A stretch of 64,000 nt of DNA from Methanosarcina thermophila TM-1 (lineage in GTDB: Archaea > Halobacteriota > Methanosarcinia > Methanosarcinales > Methanosarcinaceae): NCBI RefSeq assembly GCF_000969885.1, contig NZ_CP009501.1, positions 2,618,908 through 2,682,907 of the forward strand. Direction: 5' to 3'. Each line of letters starts with the position of its first letter. Position 1 is the stretch's first letter. The position numbers were made by a program, and so were the translations under genes. The notes beneath the pieces are model-generated. The model ran no database searches and had not been told where the DNA came from. It worked only from the letters and a program-made list of their open reading frames with translations. Shown piece after piece: positions 24,717 to 34,038 of the stretch.

Positions 24717-25727
24717 TTACCTTCTCCTCCTTTTCTTTGGCTTTGCCTCGATTTCCTGCCTTTTGAGAGAAGGTGTGGGATTTAGAGCTCTGATCTGCGA
24801 AACCTTTGCTTCAAGTTTTTCCGCAATAGAAGGATCTATTCCTCTTGAATAAAAATCCATTCGCGCAGCAAGGGAAATTTTTGATGCAACAGCCCGCGCT
24901 ATTTTTCCCCTTACCCACCAGGGCGCAGTATTTATCAGAGGATGATTGTAAATTATCCCGTGTTTAGGAGAGGGAGCCCGAGCCCTGAGATGTTTGAAAA
25001 GCGCTTTGTTGGCACCTATAACCTGTATGGTGCTGGAAGGAAACTCAGCAAGTTTTTCGAGGCTTCCTGCCAGACTTATCAATCTCGCCCCAAGCATTGG
25101 ACCTGCAATAAGTTTAAGGTTGGGTGCGACCAGCTCCATGCTATTTTCAATATAAGCCTCAAGCTGTCGCCTTCGTTCATAGAGACCGCGCACATTTTCT
25201 GCGAAACCTTTAAGGAGTGCTTCGTCTGCAGGCTCAAGTTTTGCACCCATCGAAGTACTTGCTTTCGAATATAATGGGTCTTCCGGGCCAACATTTTCGC
25301 GAGAACCATATTTTATGATAAAAAGCGCAAGGTCTTCCCCACTTAGCCCAATTTCCGGGAAATAACCTCCATACCATTCAGAAAGCCTTTCAGAAAGGGC
25401 ATTTGACGTTTCATTAATATCGTCTAGCGCTTCCACAGCCTGAATAATTCGCTGGTCAGGAGTAAGAGCACCTGAAACCTGGAGTTTTGCAGCTTCAAGA
25501 GCAACTTCGTGTAAAATAGAGTAGTATTCAGCCGGAGATTCTACAAACCCGCTCTTAAGAGCTGCAGCTTTAAGATCAAAGCCTTCAGGAGGAAGATTCA
25601 ACCTGCTGTCCCTTAGAGAAAGAGAATTAAGGGCAATTTCCCGGATGTTTTTTGGGAGAAGTCTGGATTCCAGAATTTCTCCAGCCGTGTTTGTCTCAAG
25701 AACTCCAAACCAGGTATTGATCTTCAA
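24717..25727 (-). CDS. Nop5/Nop56-58-type C/D RNP core protein
   Basis: A 336-residue Nop5 protein. The N-terminal ~115 residues are the fibrillarin-binding domain, followed by a coiled-coil (about 115-190). The Nop domain holds the signature GPMLGARLISLAGSLEKL, FPSSTIQVIGANKALFKHL and PKHGIIYNHPLI. The basic tail ends in KKRRRR. It bridges L7Ae-bound guide RNA and fibrillarin. Its ATG overlaps the stop of the beta-RFAP synthase gene by four bases, an unusual coupling of RNA modification to cofactor synthesis. Confidence 0.97.
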   Translation of the reverse strand: MKINTWFGVLETNTAGEILESRLLPKNIREIALNSLSLRDSRLNLPPEGFDLKAAALKSGFVESPAEYYSILHEVALEAAKLQVSGALTPDQRIIQAVEALDDINETSNALSERLSEWYGGYFPEIGLSGEDLALFIIKYGSRENVGPEDPLYSKASTSMGAKLEPADEALLKGFAENVRGLYERRRQLEAYIENSMELVAPNLKLIAGPMLGARLISLAGSLEKLAEFPSSTIQVIGANKALFKHLRARAPSPKHGIIYNHPLINTAPWWVRGKIARAVASKISLAARMDFYSRGIDPSIAEKLEAKVSQIRALNPTPSLKRQEIEAKPKKRRRR

Positions 25728-26707
25728 TCCAGGCCCCCGAAAATGTCTGCACCTCGGTTTCTTGCCTTTGTGAGCAGAACTCTTCCGCCAATGGATTCGT
25801 CAAGCATGCGCTGGACTTCTTGCTGTAGCCTTTTGCCTTCCCCTTCACTTCCGACAATTCCGTAAACCACCGGACCGAAAGAACTGACGCCTGAGCCGCT
25901 TGCACCATTATCACGCATATATCTCATAATATCCAGAACAGACTGAGGTTGGAGTTCGACTTCCCTTCTCTTAAAGCCTACAGTCTGGAAGTGGTTAACT
26001 GCCCTGCCGAAATTTTCCAGGTCTTCCTCTACAAGTGCAGGAAGCATCAGCATTAGAATTACATGGCAGACTTCCTGAACTTCGGCAAGGGGAATTGGGC
26101 AGAACTTTTTAAAAATATCTACCTCTTCAGCATCATGAGCCCCTTTGCCGTTAGGAATTGCAAGGACAATAGGCCAATCCGGAAAGTCTCTTCTAAAGAG
26201 GACAGGTCCTGGAGGCACATGGCTGGCTGCAGAAGGGGAAAATGCACGTTTATCTTTGAATTTGTGTCCCCCATCCAGAATAAAACCGCCGTTCTCAAAA
26301 GCTGCGACTCCGATTCCAGAAGTGCCGCCCCTACCTACTGCAACTGCAAGTTCCCGAACGCTTTTTCCAAGTCCATATATTCTATTTACGGCTGCTGCTG
26401 CTGATAGGGCAGCCTGAGTCCCTGAACCGAGCCCTACATGATCGGGAAAACCATCATCAATTTGGATCCTTATTCCTTTTCCTGCTGGGAGAAGAGCCTG
26501 TGCGGCTTTTCGCATTTTGCCTGCGAGAAGAGAATCACCTGTAACCTCGATAGTATCAGCTTCAACCGCAGAAATTTCCAGGCCAGGAGATTGCAGGGTG
26601 ATTCCTGCTCCTCCATCAATCCTGCCTATCTCTGCATTGAGGTCTATTAGGGTAAGATGTAGTCTGGCCGGAGACACTACTTTAATCATATCTATCTGTA
26701 TCCTCAT
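25724..26707 (-). CDS. beta-ribofuranosylaminobenzene 5'-phosphate synthase
   Basis: A 327-residue GHMP-kinase-fold enzyme condensing 4-hydroxybenzoate or 4-aminobenzoate with PRPP, the first committed step towards the arylamine part of tetrahydromethanopterin. VSPARLHLTLIDLNAEIGRIDGGAGI at the N-terminus and the glycine-rich DHVGLGSGTQAALSAAAAV are typical of beta-RFAP synthases. The ATG at 26707 gives six residues before an equally usable internal ATG (M7). Its end overlaps the Nop5 start. The upstream gene (DUF2953-like) is 16 bases away on the same strand, so this is part of a longer minus-strand operon. Confidence 0.93.
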   Translation of the reverse strand: MRIQIDMIKVVSPARLHLTLIDLNAEIGRIDGGAGITLQSPGLEISAVEADTIEVTGDSLLAGKMRKAAQALLPAGKGIRIQIDDGFPDHVGLGSGTQAALSAAAAVNRIYGLGKSVRELAVAVGRGGTSGIGVAAFENGGFILDGGHKFKDKRAFSPSAASHVPPGPVLFRRDFPDWPIVLAIPNGKGAHDAEEVDIFKKFCPIPLAEVQEVCHVILMLMLPALVEEDLENFGRAVNHFQTVGFKRREVELQPQSVLDIMRYMRDNGASGSGVSSFGPVVYGIVGSEGEGKRLQQEVQRMLDESIGGRVLLTKARNRGADIFGGLD

Positions 26708-26723
26708 TACCTATTCTTAAAGC

Positions 26724-27602
26724 TTAGGAGTGGGACTTCCATCTTCCCCAAACTTTTTCCTTAATAATCAAATAGGTAAAAGATAAAGTTTTCCGGTTTA
26801 GCATAAATTTTAACATTGGGAAAATCAGAGAATATATTCTTACACGAATCTCTATATTCCCCCGGAAATCCATCATCGGATTCATAAACACAGGATTGAT
26901 GGAAAAACTGCAACGCCTGCATCGGCTGTAGATCAATCCCGCAATAGAATGTATGAATCCACAAAGTATGCCCGTGTCTGCCGGATCATCAAGACCAAAA
27001 GCCATGTAAGAATCCAGACGCTTAATTTTTATCCCTTTCAGCAAATCAGAAAATAGACGAAGCATAGGTTTTTTCAAGGATTTATATGCTTCAAAGCCCC
27101 AATGAAGTTTTTCCCTGGTGGTCATTCTTTTTTGTGGGGCTTTTTCCTCTTCAGGCTCCTTTTCTCTCCTTATCCTTGCAATTATACCTCTTTTACGTTT
27201 ATGCTCGTGTACTTTCTCCCTTTTATCTTCATATACTTCTATTCTTTCCTCTTTCAGCCTTTTTTCTTCAATCTCCCTTCTTTCCCCTGTTTCAACCTTA
27301 TTCTTTGTTTCTGTAACGGCTCGCACCCTTTCAGGTTCCTGTGGATCAGCTTCCCTTTGTTCCCCTGTTATTATTCCGCCCTCTATCGGTATTTCGGGCT
27401 CTTCAAGAGGTCTCTCTCTTTCTCCAGGTGCCTCAACTGAGAAAGTATGGGAAAAGAGCAGCCATTTTACAGTAAATATGCCTCTAAGTTCTTTCTTTTC
27501 TTCCAGACTGAGAACATTAAGCTTGAAGGTGAAACCTATTGCTGTAATAAGTATGAATAAAATCAATAGGAGAATAAGCAGGAGAAGATAGATTGCCAGC
27601 AT
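26724..27602 (-). CDS. DUF2953-type membrane protein (YtfI-like)
   Basis: A 292-residue protein starting with one strong TM (LLLLILLLILFILITAIGF, about 5-25), then a 'LRGIFTVKWLLFSHTF' strand. A highly charged Glu/Arg/Lys region of roughly 100 residues (about 60-160) precedes the conserved C-terminal half (FGLDDPADTGILCGFIHSI, NPVFMNPMMDFRGNIEIRV). The C-terminal pattern is that of DUF2953. In Bacillus the DUF2953 gene ytfI is the direct neighbour of ytfJ/gerW, and here too a GerW-like gene lies 108 bases upstream on the same strand. Biochemical role unknown. Confidence 0.8.
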   Translation of the reverse strand: MLAIYLLLLILLLILFILITAIGFTFKLNVLSLEEKKELRGIFTVKWLLFSHTFSVEAPGERERPLEEPEIPIEGGIITGEQREADPQEPERVRAVTETKNKVETGERREIEEKRLKEERIEVYEDKREKVHEHKRKRGIIARIRREKEPEEEKAPQKRMTTREKLHWGFEAYKSLKKPMLRLFSDLLKGIKIKRLDSYMAFGLDDPADTGILCGFIHSIAGLIYSRCRRCSFSINPVFMNPMMDFRGNIEIRVRIYSLIFPMLKFMLNRKTLSFTYLIIKEKVWGRWKSHS

Positions 27603-27710
27603 ACTAAGCAGGTTAGGGAGATGGGGATAGTCCTGACTATCCCGAAACCCGGATCTTTAAATTCCTATTCCTGGAAAAAATTCCTTTAAAAGGTTTTAAA
27701 TTCCAGAAAT

Positions 27711-28187
27711 TCAGTGGACACATCCTTCTTCAATCTTAATCTCTGTTTCCTCTACGGTTTCCTTTTTCGGAAATTCTTTCTCCGAAACTTCTCTTTCTTT
27801 AATTATTGTTTCCTCGGTTTTTTCTTCTTTTTTCTTGCCTCTCATGCTTTTAAGCTTGTCCATAATCTCAGGCACAAGTTCAGGAAGCGTACTAATAAGC
27901 GACCCAGTATCACCTCTTTCCGAGATTCGGAAGATTCTAGCTTCTTCTTCAGAAAGCATAATGAATGCTACAGGCTCAATCTTCGCGCCTGCCCCGCCGC
28001 CTCCTCCGTATCCGGATTCAGAGTCCCTCTTTCCCTCTCCTCCGCCTGCTCCGAAACCCATACTAATTTTTGAAATCGGAATAATTGTTTTCCCGGCAGC
28101 AGTAATAGGGTCTCCTACTACAGTTTTGGTAGTCGCGATTTTCTCAAGTTCGCTTGCAATTTCTTTAATAGTGTCTTCTACACCCAA
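27711..28187 (-). CDS. GerW/YtfJ-family protein
   Basis: A 158-residue protein. Residues 1-110 match the GerW/YtfJ family: KTVVGDPITAAGKTIIPIS, then KISMGFGAGGGEG, a glycine-rich GYGGGGGAGAKIEPVAFIM block and a C-terminal amphipathic helix. The last 45 residues are a Lys/Glu-rich tail. In Bacillus the family is known from spore germination, but homologues occur in non-sporulating bacteria and archaea and the activity is unknown. It is the first gene of a minus-strand set that continues with the DUF2953, beta-RFAP synthase, Nop5 and fibrillarin genes. Confidence 0.85.
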   Translation of the reverse strand: MGVEDTIKEIASELEKIATTKTVVGDPITAAGKTIIPISKISMGFGAGGGEGKRDSESGYGGGGGAGAKIEPVAFIMLSEEEARIFRISERGDTGSLISTLPELVPEIMDKLKSMRGKKKEEKTEETIIKEREVSEKEFPKKETVEETEIKIEEGCVH

Positions 28188-28744
28188 CTTTCCATCCCCT
28201 TTTTTTGTATATTGTTTCGTCTATAAGGATAAATAAAGATTTTCCATAATTTTTTGCTTTTAATCTAATTTAATCAAAATTCTTAGAAATTATATTCGAA
28301 TTTAATGCTAATTAAATAATCTACGTCCACCAATTTAAAGCTGCTTTAAATTTCAGAAAAAAATTTATTAATTTTAAATGCAATCTTTTTACATTATTTG
28401 TAAAAGAGATCTGCATAAATTTATATGTAATGATCTGTATGAATTTGTTGTAAAAATATGTGCGAAAACTCTATTTTCCATTCTGGTTTTTATTGAGCTT
28501 GTTCCAAAATTGCTGCTGTATCTTTTCCTAATAAATAGTGCTGTAATTAGCACTAAGGATAGTATTCCGCTCCTGAACCAATGAGCTGGTTTCAAAATTC
28601 TGACTACTTATATTTTTGACTAAAAGCAGGTATTCTGTTTAGTTCTGCTGATCTTAATTTACCTGCTCCGAAATTTGAACAACTATAATGAGCAGTTATC
28701 TTTACCAAAACCACATGATTTTAAATTTCTCTGTTCAAAGAGTT
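28188..28744. other. 557-bp AT-rich intergenic region
   Basis: No credible gene, repeat or strong hairpin was seen. Small open frames on both strands between 28378 and 28595 are mirror images of each other and have no ribosome site. Confidence 0.5.
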
Positions 28745-31069
28745 TCAAAGCTTCTCTGCAAGGCTTCTAAAATCCAGCCGACTAGAAGCCTGGGATTCCA
28801 GCTCCTCTTTTTTGGGATTATCTGCTGTTATATGGGCAAAAAAATCTTCCACGAGACTGCCCGCATCTTTTGGCGCGACATCAATGAATTCTTTCCTTTC
28901 TTCAGGCGGGAAATAATCAAAAACCGAAAATTTCCCGAGTTTACGTGCCTGGGAGCCCTGATAGCGGGAATCGAGAAGAATCCTTACTCCATAATCTTCC
29001 GGGGAGCGTACTACTCTTCCCATTGCCTGTCTGACTTTCCTGATTGTCGGCACCTGGACTGCAAATTCCCAGCCTTCCCCACAACCAAAAACTGTGTCAT
29101 AGGCAGATTCGACAGCTTTGATACGGTCGTTTAAAGCCGGATATCCCACTCCAACCACAATTACTGTCCTGCCTCTTGAATCCCTGAAATCAACACCTTC
29201 GCTTAGTGTTCCCCAGAGATAGGTTACAAGTAAGGCTTTTCCTCCCTGCTCCCCTATTCTAAAGAACTTTTCGCGGATTTCTTTAGCTGAAACCCCTGTC
29301 TCGTCAAGGAAAATAGGAATAGAAAGTTCAGGCTCCAGGAGTTTAGTATAACGGAGCGCTTCAGCATAGCTCTGGAAATAAATAATTACGTTTCCGGGTG
29401 ATGCAGTAATAGCTGCAAGCAAAGCTTCTTTAAGGCTCTCAAGTGTTTTTGGACTGTCTCGGTTCTTTGCAAAAAGAGGAGGAACTGAAACCGCAAGTGT
29501 GAGCCTTCTTTCACTGGGAAAGGTAGTGCCGTAAGAAATTTCTTCCACTTCCCTTGTGATGCCAAGTGTAGATTTGATCATTTCAAAGGGGCGGAGTGTA
29601 GCCGACATGAGCACTGCTGCATAAACGGAATCCAGCAAAGGCTGAGTTACATTTTTAGGGATGCATGTAAAAAGCTCTATCCTGCCAACTATCCTGTCAC
29701 TTTTGAAATCTTTTCGCACGTTCAGGATAGGATAATAGTTCTGTCTGTCTGAAAGCACAAGATAAGAAGATAGAAAATCCGCAACATAGCGTATGTGGGA
29801 ACGTTTCAGGACGGAAAGCAGCCCTTTTTTGTAATTTTCAGCATATATTTCTTCCAGCCTTCCACCGAGTTCACCAATTTCGCGTAACCGAATAAGCACC
29901 TTTTCTTCATCCTCAAACCCTTCTTTTACTGCACTACGCAAAAAGCGGGCTTTCAGGATGTCAAAACGTTCATAAGGGTCACTTATCTGAATGTCCTGCC
30001 AGTTCTTACCAAGCCTGTTTCTTTCCCCGAATTTCAATTTCGAGTCATATGTATCTCTGAGGGCGGTTAGAAAACAGGTAAACAGCTTTTTCGCATATAA
30101 TCGAGCTTCATAGTCCTGATCAAGAGGAATGCCGATGCTCGAATCAGCTCCTGCCCTGAAAAAAGGAGAATTGTCCTGCTCGGGAGTCTCACCTACTTCA
30201 GAAAGGGCTTTTTCAATAGTCAGTTCTGAGAGTGTTATTGAAGAATGGGAGCGAGCAGACGCTTCAATATTATGTGCCTCATCAAAAATCAGGATAATAT
30301 CCTCAGGGTCGCGTTCAAGCCATTTAAGTAGAGTCATAAAGATTTCGGCATTGAGCACATGATGGAAATTGCAGATTAGAAGTTCGGTATTTTTAAGTTC
30401 CTTTTTAAGCAACTCGTACCCGCACATGTCGCGGTCTTCTGCATATTCAAGCACTTCTTCCGGACTTCTTACATCGGAAAAAAGCCAGGTGGAGAATTCG
30501 TTTCCTTCAAATCTCAGCACTTCATAAAGCTTTGGACAGGAGTTGTTCCTTAAAGCCTGAGCTTTTGTCCTTGCCTCTTCCAGTTCTTTTTCAAGCTCAT
30601 TTCGCAGGGCGTAAAGGGCGGGGTCTTTTGTTCGTTTGTGCTTCTCATAAACGTCCTTTAGCTCTTTTTCCTTTGAGGAAATTTCCCTCTCAAGGTCAAG
30701 GAGATCATATGTATTTTCCCCTTTAAGCCTGCATTCTTCATAATCAAGATTCTCAGGGCACATAGAAGTCTTGCCCTTAAAAACAATTGTTTTTATATCG
30801 TTAACCCGGGAGATCTCTCTTGCCTCATTTATAAACTGAACCATCTGCTGATGGACATTTGTGACTATAATAACGACCTTATTGAGTTTTTTTCCCACAC
30901 TCAAAGAAGGAGCAAGTGCACTCAAAGTTTTACCTGTCCCGCAGGCTCCTTCAAAAAGCACGATTTTCTCCTGCAGGATAGCTGAATGAATTCTCTCCAT
31001 GGCTTCTGCCTGGTTGGGGTAGCAACTTTCTTTTGTAAAATACCGCATATATCCGTTCTTCTGCGTCAT
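28745..31069 (-). CDS. XPD/DinG-type Fe-S DNA helicase
   Basis: A 774-residue superfamily 2 helicase of the Rad3/XPD-DinG group. Walker A GACGTGKT is at 41-48 and the DEAH box (IFDEAHNIEAS) at 263-266. The C-terminal motifs AVLMSATLRPFEM, VTYLWGTLSEGVDF and VRQAMGRVVRS are present. Likely Fe-S cluster cysteines are C104, C113, C178 and C216, with a charged coiled-coil insertion (about 125-172) between the second and third. This spacing is unlike classical XPD. Such 5'-3' helicases act in nucleotide excision repair or in clearing R-loops and G4 structures. It is a single gene with long gaps on both sides. Confidence 0.9.
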   Translation of the reverse strand: MTQKNGYMRYFTKESCYPNQAEAMERIHSAILQEKIVLFEGACGTGKTLSALAPSLSVGKKLNKVVIIVTNVHQQMVQFINEAREISRVNDIKTIVFKGKTSMCPENLDYEECRLKGENTYDLLDLEREISSKEKELKDVYEKHKRTKDPALYALRNELEKELEEARTKAQALRNNSCPKLYEVLRFEGNEFSTWLFSDVRSPEEVLEYAEDRDMCGYELLKKELKNTELLICNFHHVLNAEIFMTLLKWLERDPEDIILIFDEAHNIEASARSHSSITLSELTIEKALSEVGETPEQDNSPFFRAGADSSIGIPLDQDYEARLYAKKLFTCFLTALRDTYDSKLKFGERNRLGKNWQDIQISDPYERFDILKARFLRSAVKEGFEDEEKVLIRLREIGELGGRLEEIYAENYKKGLLSVLKRSHIRYVADFLSSYLVLSDRQNYYPILNVRKDFKSDRIVGRIELFTCIPKNVTQPLLDSVYAAVLMSATLRPFEMIKSTLGITREVEEISYGTTFPSERRLTLAVSVPPLFAKNRDSPKTLESLKEALLAAITASPGNVIIYFQSYAEALRYTKLLEPELSIPIFLDETGVSAKEIREKFFRIGEQGGKALLVTYLWGTLSEGVDFRDSRGRTVIVVGVGYPALNDRIKAVESAYDTVFGCGEGWEFAVQVPTIRKVRQAMGRVVRSPEDYGVRILLDSRYQGSQARKLGKFSVFDYFPPEERKEFIDVAPKDAGSLVEDFFAHITADNPKKEELESQASSRLDFRSLAEKL

Positions 31070-31601
31070 ACATTTAACCTGGTATCTCTAGGATTTCCGA
31101 TGTCTAAATATCTTCCCTCTCTGCCGACAATCAGAAATTATGTTTTCAAATTTTAAAATTTTTCTAAAAATATTATTAAAGAGATATTGTTACTATTATA
31201 GCTGACTGGTGCAAGTTCTCTTAATTTGCCATCTAGTTCTCTAATTTGCTATATCAATAAAAGCAGAACCCAATATTAAGATACAAATAGGATTTACTTT
31301 TACTTGTTGTGTGGTGTCTGTTATTTTAAAACCTTTTTTAGATTAATTTTAAAACCTTTCTGAAATTACCTGGAAAACTCACAAAAAGGTAGGAATGCTA
31401 AAATTGCTGGTTAAAATCGATATTTATGAGGTATGTTCTCTGTACTATTAATCCATTTTCTCTGTACTATTAAACCATTCTCTAATTTATACTGACCCAC
31501 GGAAACAGCAATTAAATAGCAAGCTGCTCCATGATACTACAGGAACCAAAGAAATATATTTTTTGAGCTGAGCCTCTTAAATTCAGCTCCATTAATAAAT
31601 C
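31070..31601. other. 532-bp intergenic region with 22-bp tandem duplications
   Basis: TTCTCTGTACTATTAA(T/A)CCATT occurs twice in succession at 31436-31457 and 31458-31479, with a partial third start. A second, looser duplication (AGTTCTCTTAATTTGCCATC then AGTTCTCTAATTTGCTATAT) lies near 31213-31255. No gene is supported. Confidence 0.6.
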
Positions 31602-32941
31602 TCATTTAACCGTGATGCTTCCGGAGTAGATTAAGGATTTACTTGGGACATCCACTATTTTGATTAATAATTGATCCCCTTGACTAATTGGTAAGTTAGT
31701 GTAGTTAAGATCAACAATTGCTGAGTCCCCTGCTTTAAAGTTCCCAAGCTCCGTGAAATTGAGGTAATGTTGTTTATCCCCTATATAAAGTATAACTTTG
31801 GTCTCTTCAGGGGATTTAAAATTAATTGGATCTCCTCCGCGGTGCTCGATTACAAGCTTGGTAACTGTTTTATGCGGGACCTCATTTGAGGATTCATCGT
31901 GTTCATCGGGGGGAAACTGCGTCCTGAGATTCATCTTCAGACTGTGACGTATCTACTCCGTTTATTGAAACCAAAATGACAAGGTCCTGAAAATCAGCAG
32001 CAGGGTCGTCCGGATCTTCAGCAGATACTTCAGTGCCCAACTCAAAAAGATATATTACTTCATTCTCCTTGAGCTTGATATCACCGTTCTCGATATAGTC
32101 TGTCACGATATCTTTAATCGAGACCTGATTGTTAAATCCAGGGATATTTGGAACAGAGTCCCCGTTCTTAAGCACCATCAGATTGGATGAGTTGTTCGAG
32201 GTGTCAACTGTTATGCGTTTAGACCATCTATAGTTTTTTGAGGATCCTTCCCATTTTTTAACCAGGAGCAAGCTTCAATCCTTACAGGTGTACCTGCCTT
32301 AAAAGAGATTGTAGATTCCCAGAAGCGAGGATTTTTTCCGTCATTGAGGTTTCCATCCAGTGCCTTTGTGTAATCTCCCCAGGGGGTATAAGTATGATTC
32401 CCTATCTTAAGGCGGCAAGTAACCGGTAAGTTATAACCATTTGGACCATTAGTAATAGCAGAACCAAGCACAGTTGCATTGACCGTGAAATTGTTTTCAG
32501 GTACTACAGTATTGTCCTGTACATCGAAATCCACGGTAAAACTCGCCTTAATACGGTGGTTGGAAGATACATTATTGAAGGTATAGGCGGAAACCGGCCC
32601 AACGAACTCCCCATCCACCAGCACATCAAAAATTTTATAATTATCTGCAGGCACTATATCGAAGTTGCGTTGCTGTCGGCGAGCACAAATATTCTTCCAG
32701 AAGGAGAAATACTGCCTCCAGAACTTGAAGAAGATTCAATTAAATAACCTGACTCTGTCGCATATTGAGTAAAACTACGAGCTTCGATAAAGAGATTTGC
32801 AATGGGAGGGTTTTGAGGGATAAAGGGATACATTATTGATGAAGCAAGTATGAAAGCCATCAAAACCATTAAAATCAGCGCATATATTTCTGAAACTGCC
32901 TGGCATTTATTGTCAAGTTGTTTAGACTTTTTACCCTCCGC
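31602..32941 (-). pseudogene. decayed long pilin-like surface protein
   Basis: Four minus-strand frame segments join into one protein. Segment 1 starts with a prepilin-type motif (CQAVSEIYALILMVLMAFI), but the GTG start of its paralogue at 39865 reads GCG here (32941-32939) and no other start lies before the motif. A frame change near 32666 restores NATFDIVPADNYKIFDVLVDG, a known extracellular repeat pattern. A second change lies in an A6 run (about 32228), restoring DPQKNYRWSK. A third lies in a C6 run (about 31907), restoring QFPPDEH. The last segment carries IEHRGGDPINF, as in the intact pilins at 40.2 and 41.0 kb. The full product would have been about 445 residues. Homopolymer errors in assembly could explain two lesions but not the start loss. 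Confidence 0.75.
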
Positions 32942-32945
32942 TATA

Positions 32946-33374
32946 AAAAATCACCTTGAAAAATTTAACTTTAAATACTAAATTGTAAATCTTTTATATT
33001 ACTTTAACTGTTCGAGAAAACTATTAACTTTGGTTTTTGCAAATAATTGCTCCAGCTGCATCGTGAATTTGTTTTAGATTTGAGATCAAGTTTTTCTGTG
33101 TTGGGGAAAATTAATCTCCAGGCACAAAATTTACTAAGTAAAAAATTTCTTGAATCTTTTGTATTCTGTATCATAGTTTTACCTTATGCGTTCATAGTAT
33201 CCATTTTGTGTTATCATTCGGATTCTAGGTATAGAATATAAGTATAGTTGCTGCAAATTAGATATTGAATAAATATGTTTTATTAAAGAAAGAAGGAGCC
33301 GGAATAAACCCAAAATTTATTCCGGTATAAATTCAAAGAAAGCGGAATTCAGAAGTGTTTTAAAAATAAGAGAG
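32946..33374. other. intergenic region with a leader hairpin
   Basis: The region is AT-rich up to about 33290. CCGGAATAAA at 33299-33308 pairs perfectly with TTTATTCCGG at 33316-33325 around a 7-base loop. It lies 50 bases upstream of the flavoprotein start, so it would be in that gene's leader or act as a terminator for upstream transcription. Nothing else is recognised. Confidence 0.55.
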
Positions 33375-33941
33375 ATGAAGAAAATGAAAGTCATAGGTAT
33401 TGTAGGCAGTCCCCGAAAGAACGGAAACACGAATATTCTTGTCCAGCAGGTCCTGGAAGGCGCAGCAGAAGCAGGTGCCGAAACCCGGACATTTATTCTC
33501 AATGAGATGAACTACAAAGGTTGCCAGGCCTGTGATTACTGCAAAAGCCATGATAAGTGCAAGCTTGAAGACGATCTTGCAGGGCTGTTCGAGGAAATGA
33601 AAACAGCTGATGGCATTGTTTTTGGGGCTCCGATTTATTTTGGCCAGTTTTCAGGTCAGATGCGGCTCTTCCTTGACCGCTGTTATTCCCTTATAAATGC
33701 TGATTTTTCTCCACGTCTTCCTGCCGGGAAAAAAGCCATAATTATAGGAACTCAGGGAGCTCCTGATCCGGCAGCTTTTCAAGGGGTCTATGAGGAGTTC
33801 AAAGGGCAGATTTCCAATTTCATGCGCATGGACGTAAAAGACACGCTTGTAGGAGTTGGCTATCACGCTCCGGGAGAAATAAAAAATAATATAGAGCTTA
33901 TGGAAAAAGCGAAGAACACAGGCTTGAATCTGTTCAAATAA
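33375..33941 (+). CDS. iron-sulfur flavoprotein (Isf family)
   Basis: A 188-residue flavodoxin-fold protein of the NADPH-dependent FMN reductase/Isf group. The FMN phosphate loop is GSPRKNGNTNILV near residues 11-23. The compact cysteine motif C-x2-C-x2-C-x4-C (CQACDYCKSHDKC, about 49-61) is the one that binds the [4Fe-4S] cluster in Methanosarcina Isf. APIYFGQFSGQM and GTQGAPDP form the flavin site. Isf accepts electrons from ferredoxin and is linked to reduction of O2 and peroxide. A nitroreductase follows on the same strand and a second Isf-like gene comes after it. ATG 33384 is an alternative start. Confidence 0.9.
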   Translation: MKKMKVIGIVGSPRKNGNTNILVQQVLEGAAEAGAETRTFILNEMNYKGCQACDYCKSHDKCKLEDDLAGLFEEMKTADGIVFGAPIYFGQFSGQMRLFLDRCYSLINADFSPRLPAGKKAIIIGTQGAPDPAAFQGVYEEFKGQISNFMRMDVKDTLVGVGYHAPGEIKNNIELMEKAKNTGLNLFK

Positions 33942-34038
33942 AGTGAAATAAAGTGGGAAATCCGGAAAGAAATCCTGAAAAGGAAATTTACGGATTTCTA
34001 CATACATTTTTTCTGCAAAGAAGAAAGGAGGGGTTTGC

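Noticed and set aside
32652-32656. Pyrrolysine (TAG) readthrough in the pilin-like gene
   Set aside because: Reading through TAG gives unrelated sequence; the motif-bearing continuation is in another frame, so a frameshift is the better explanation.
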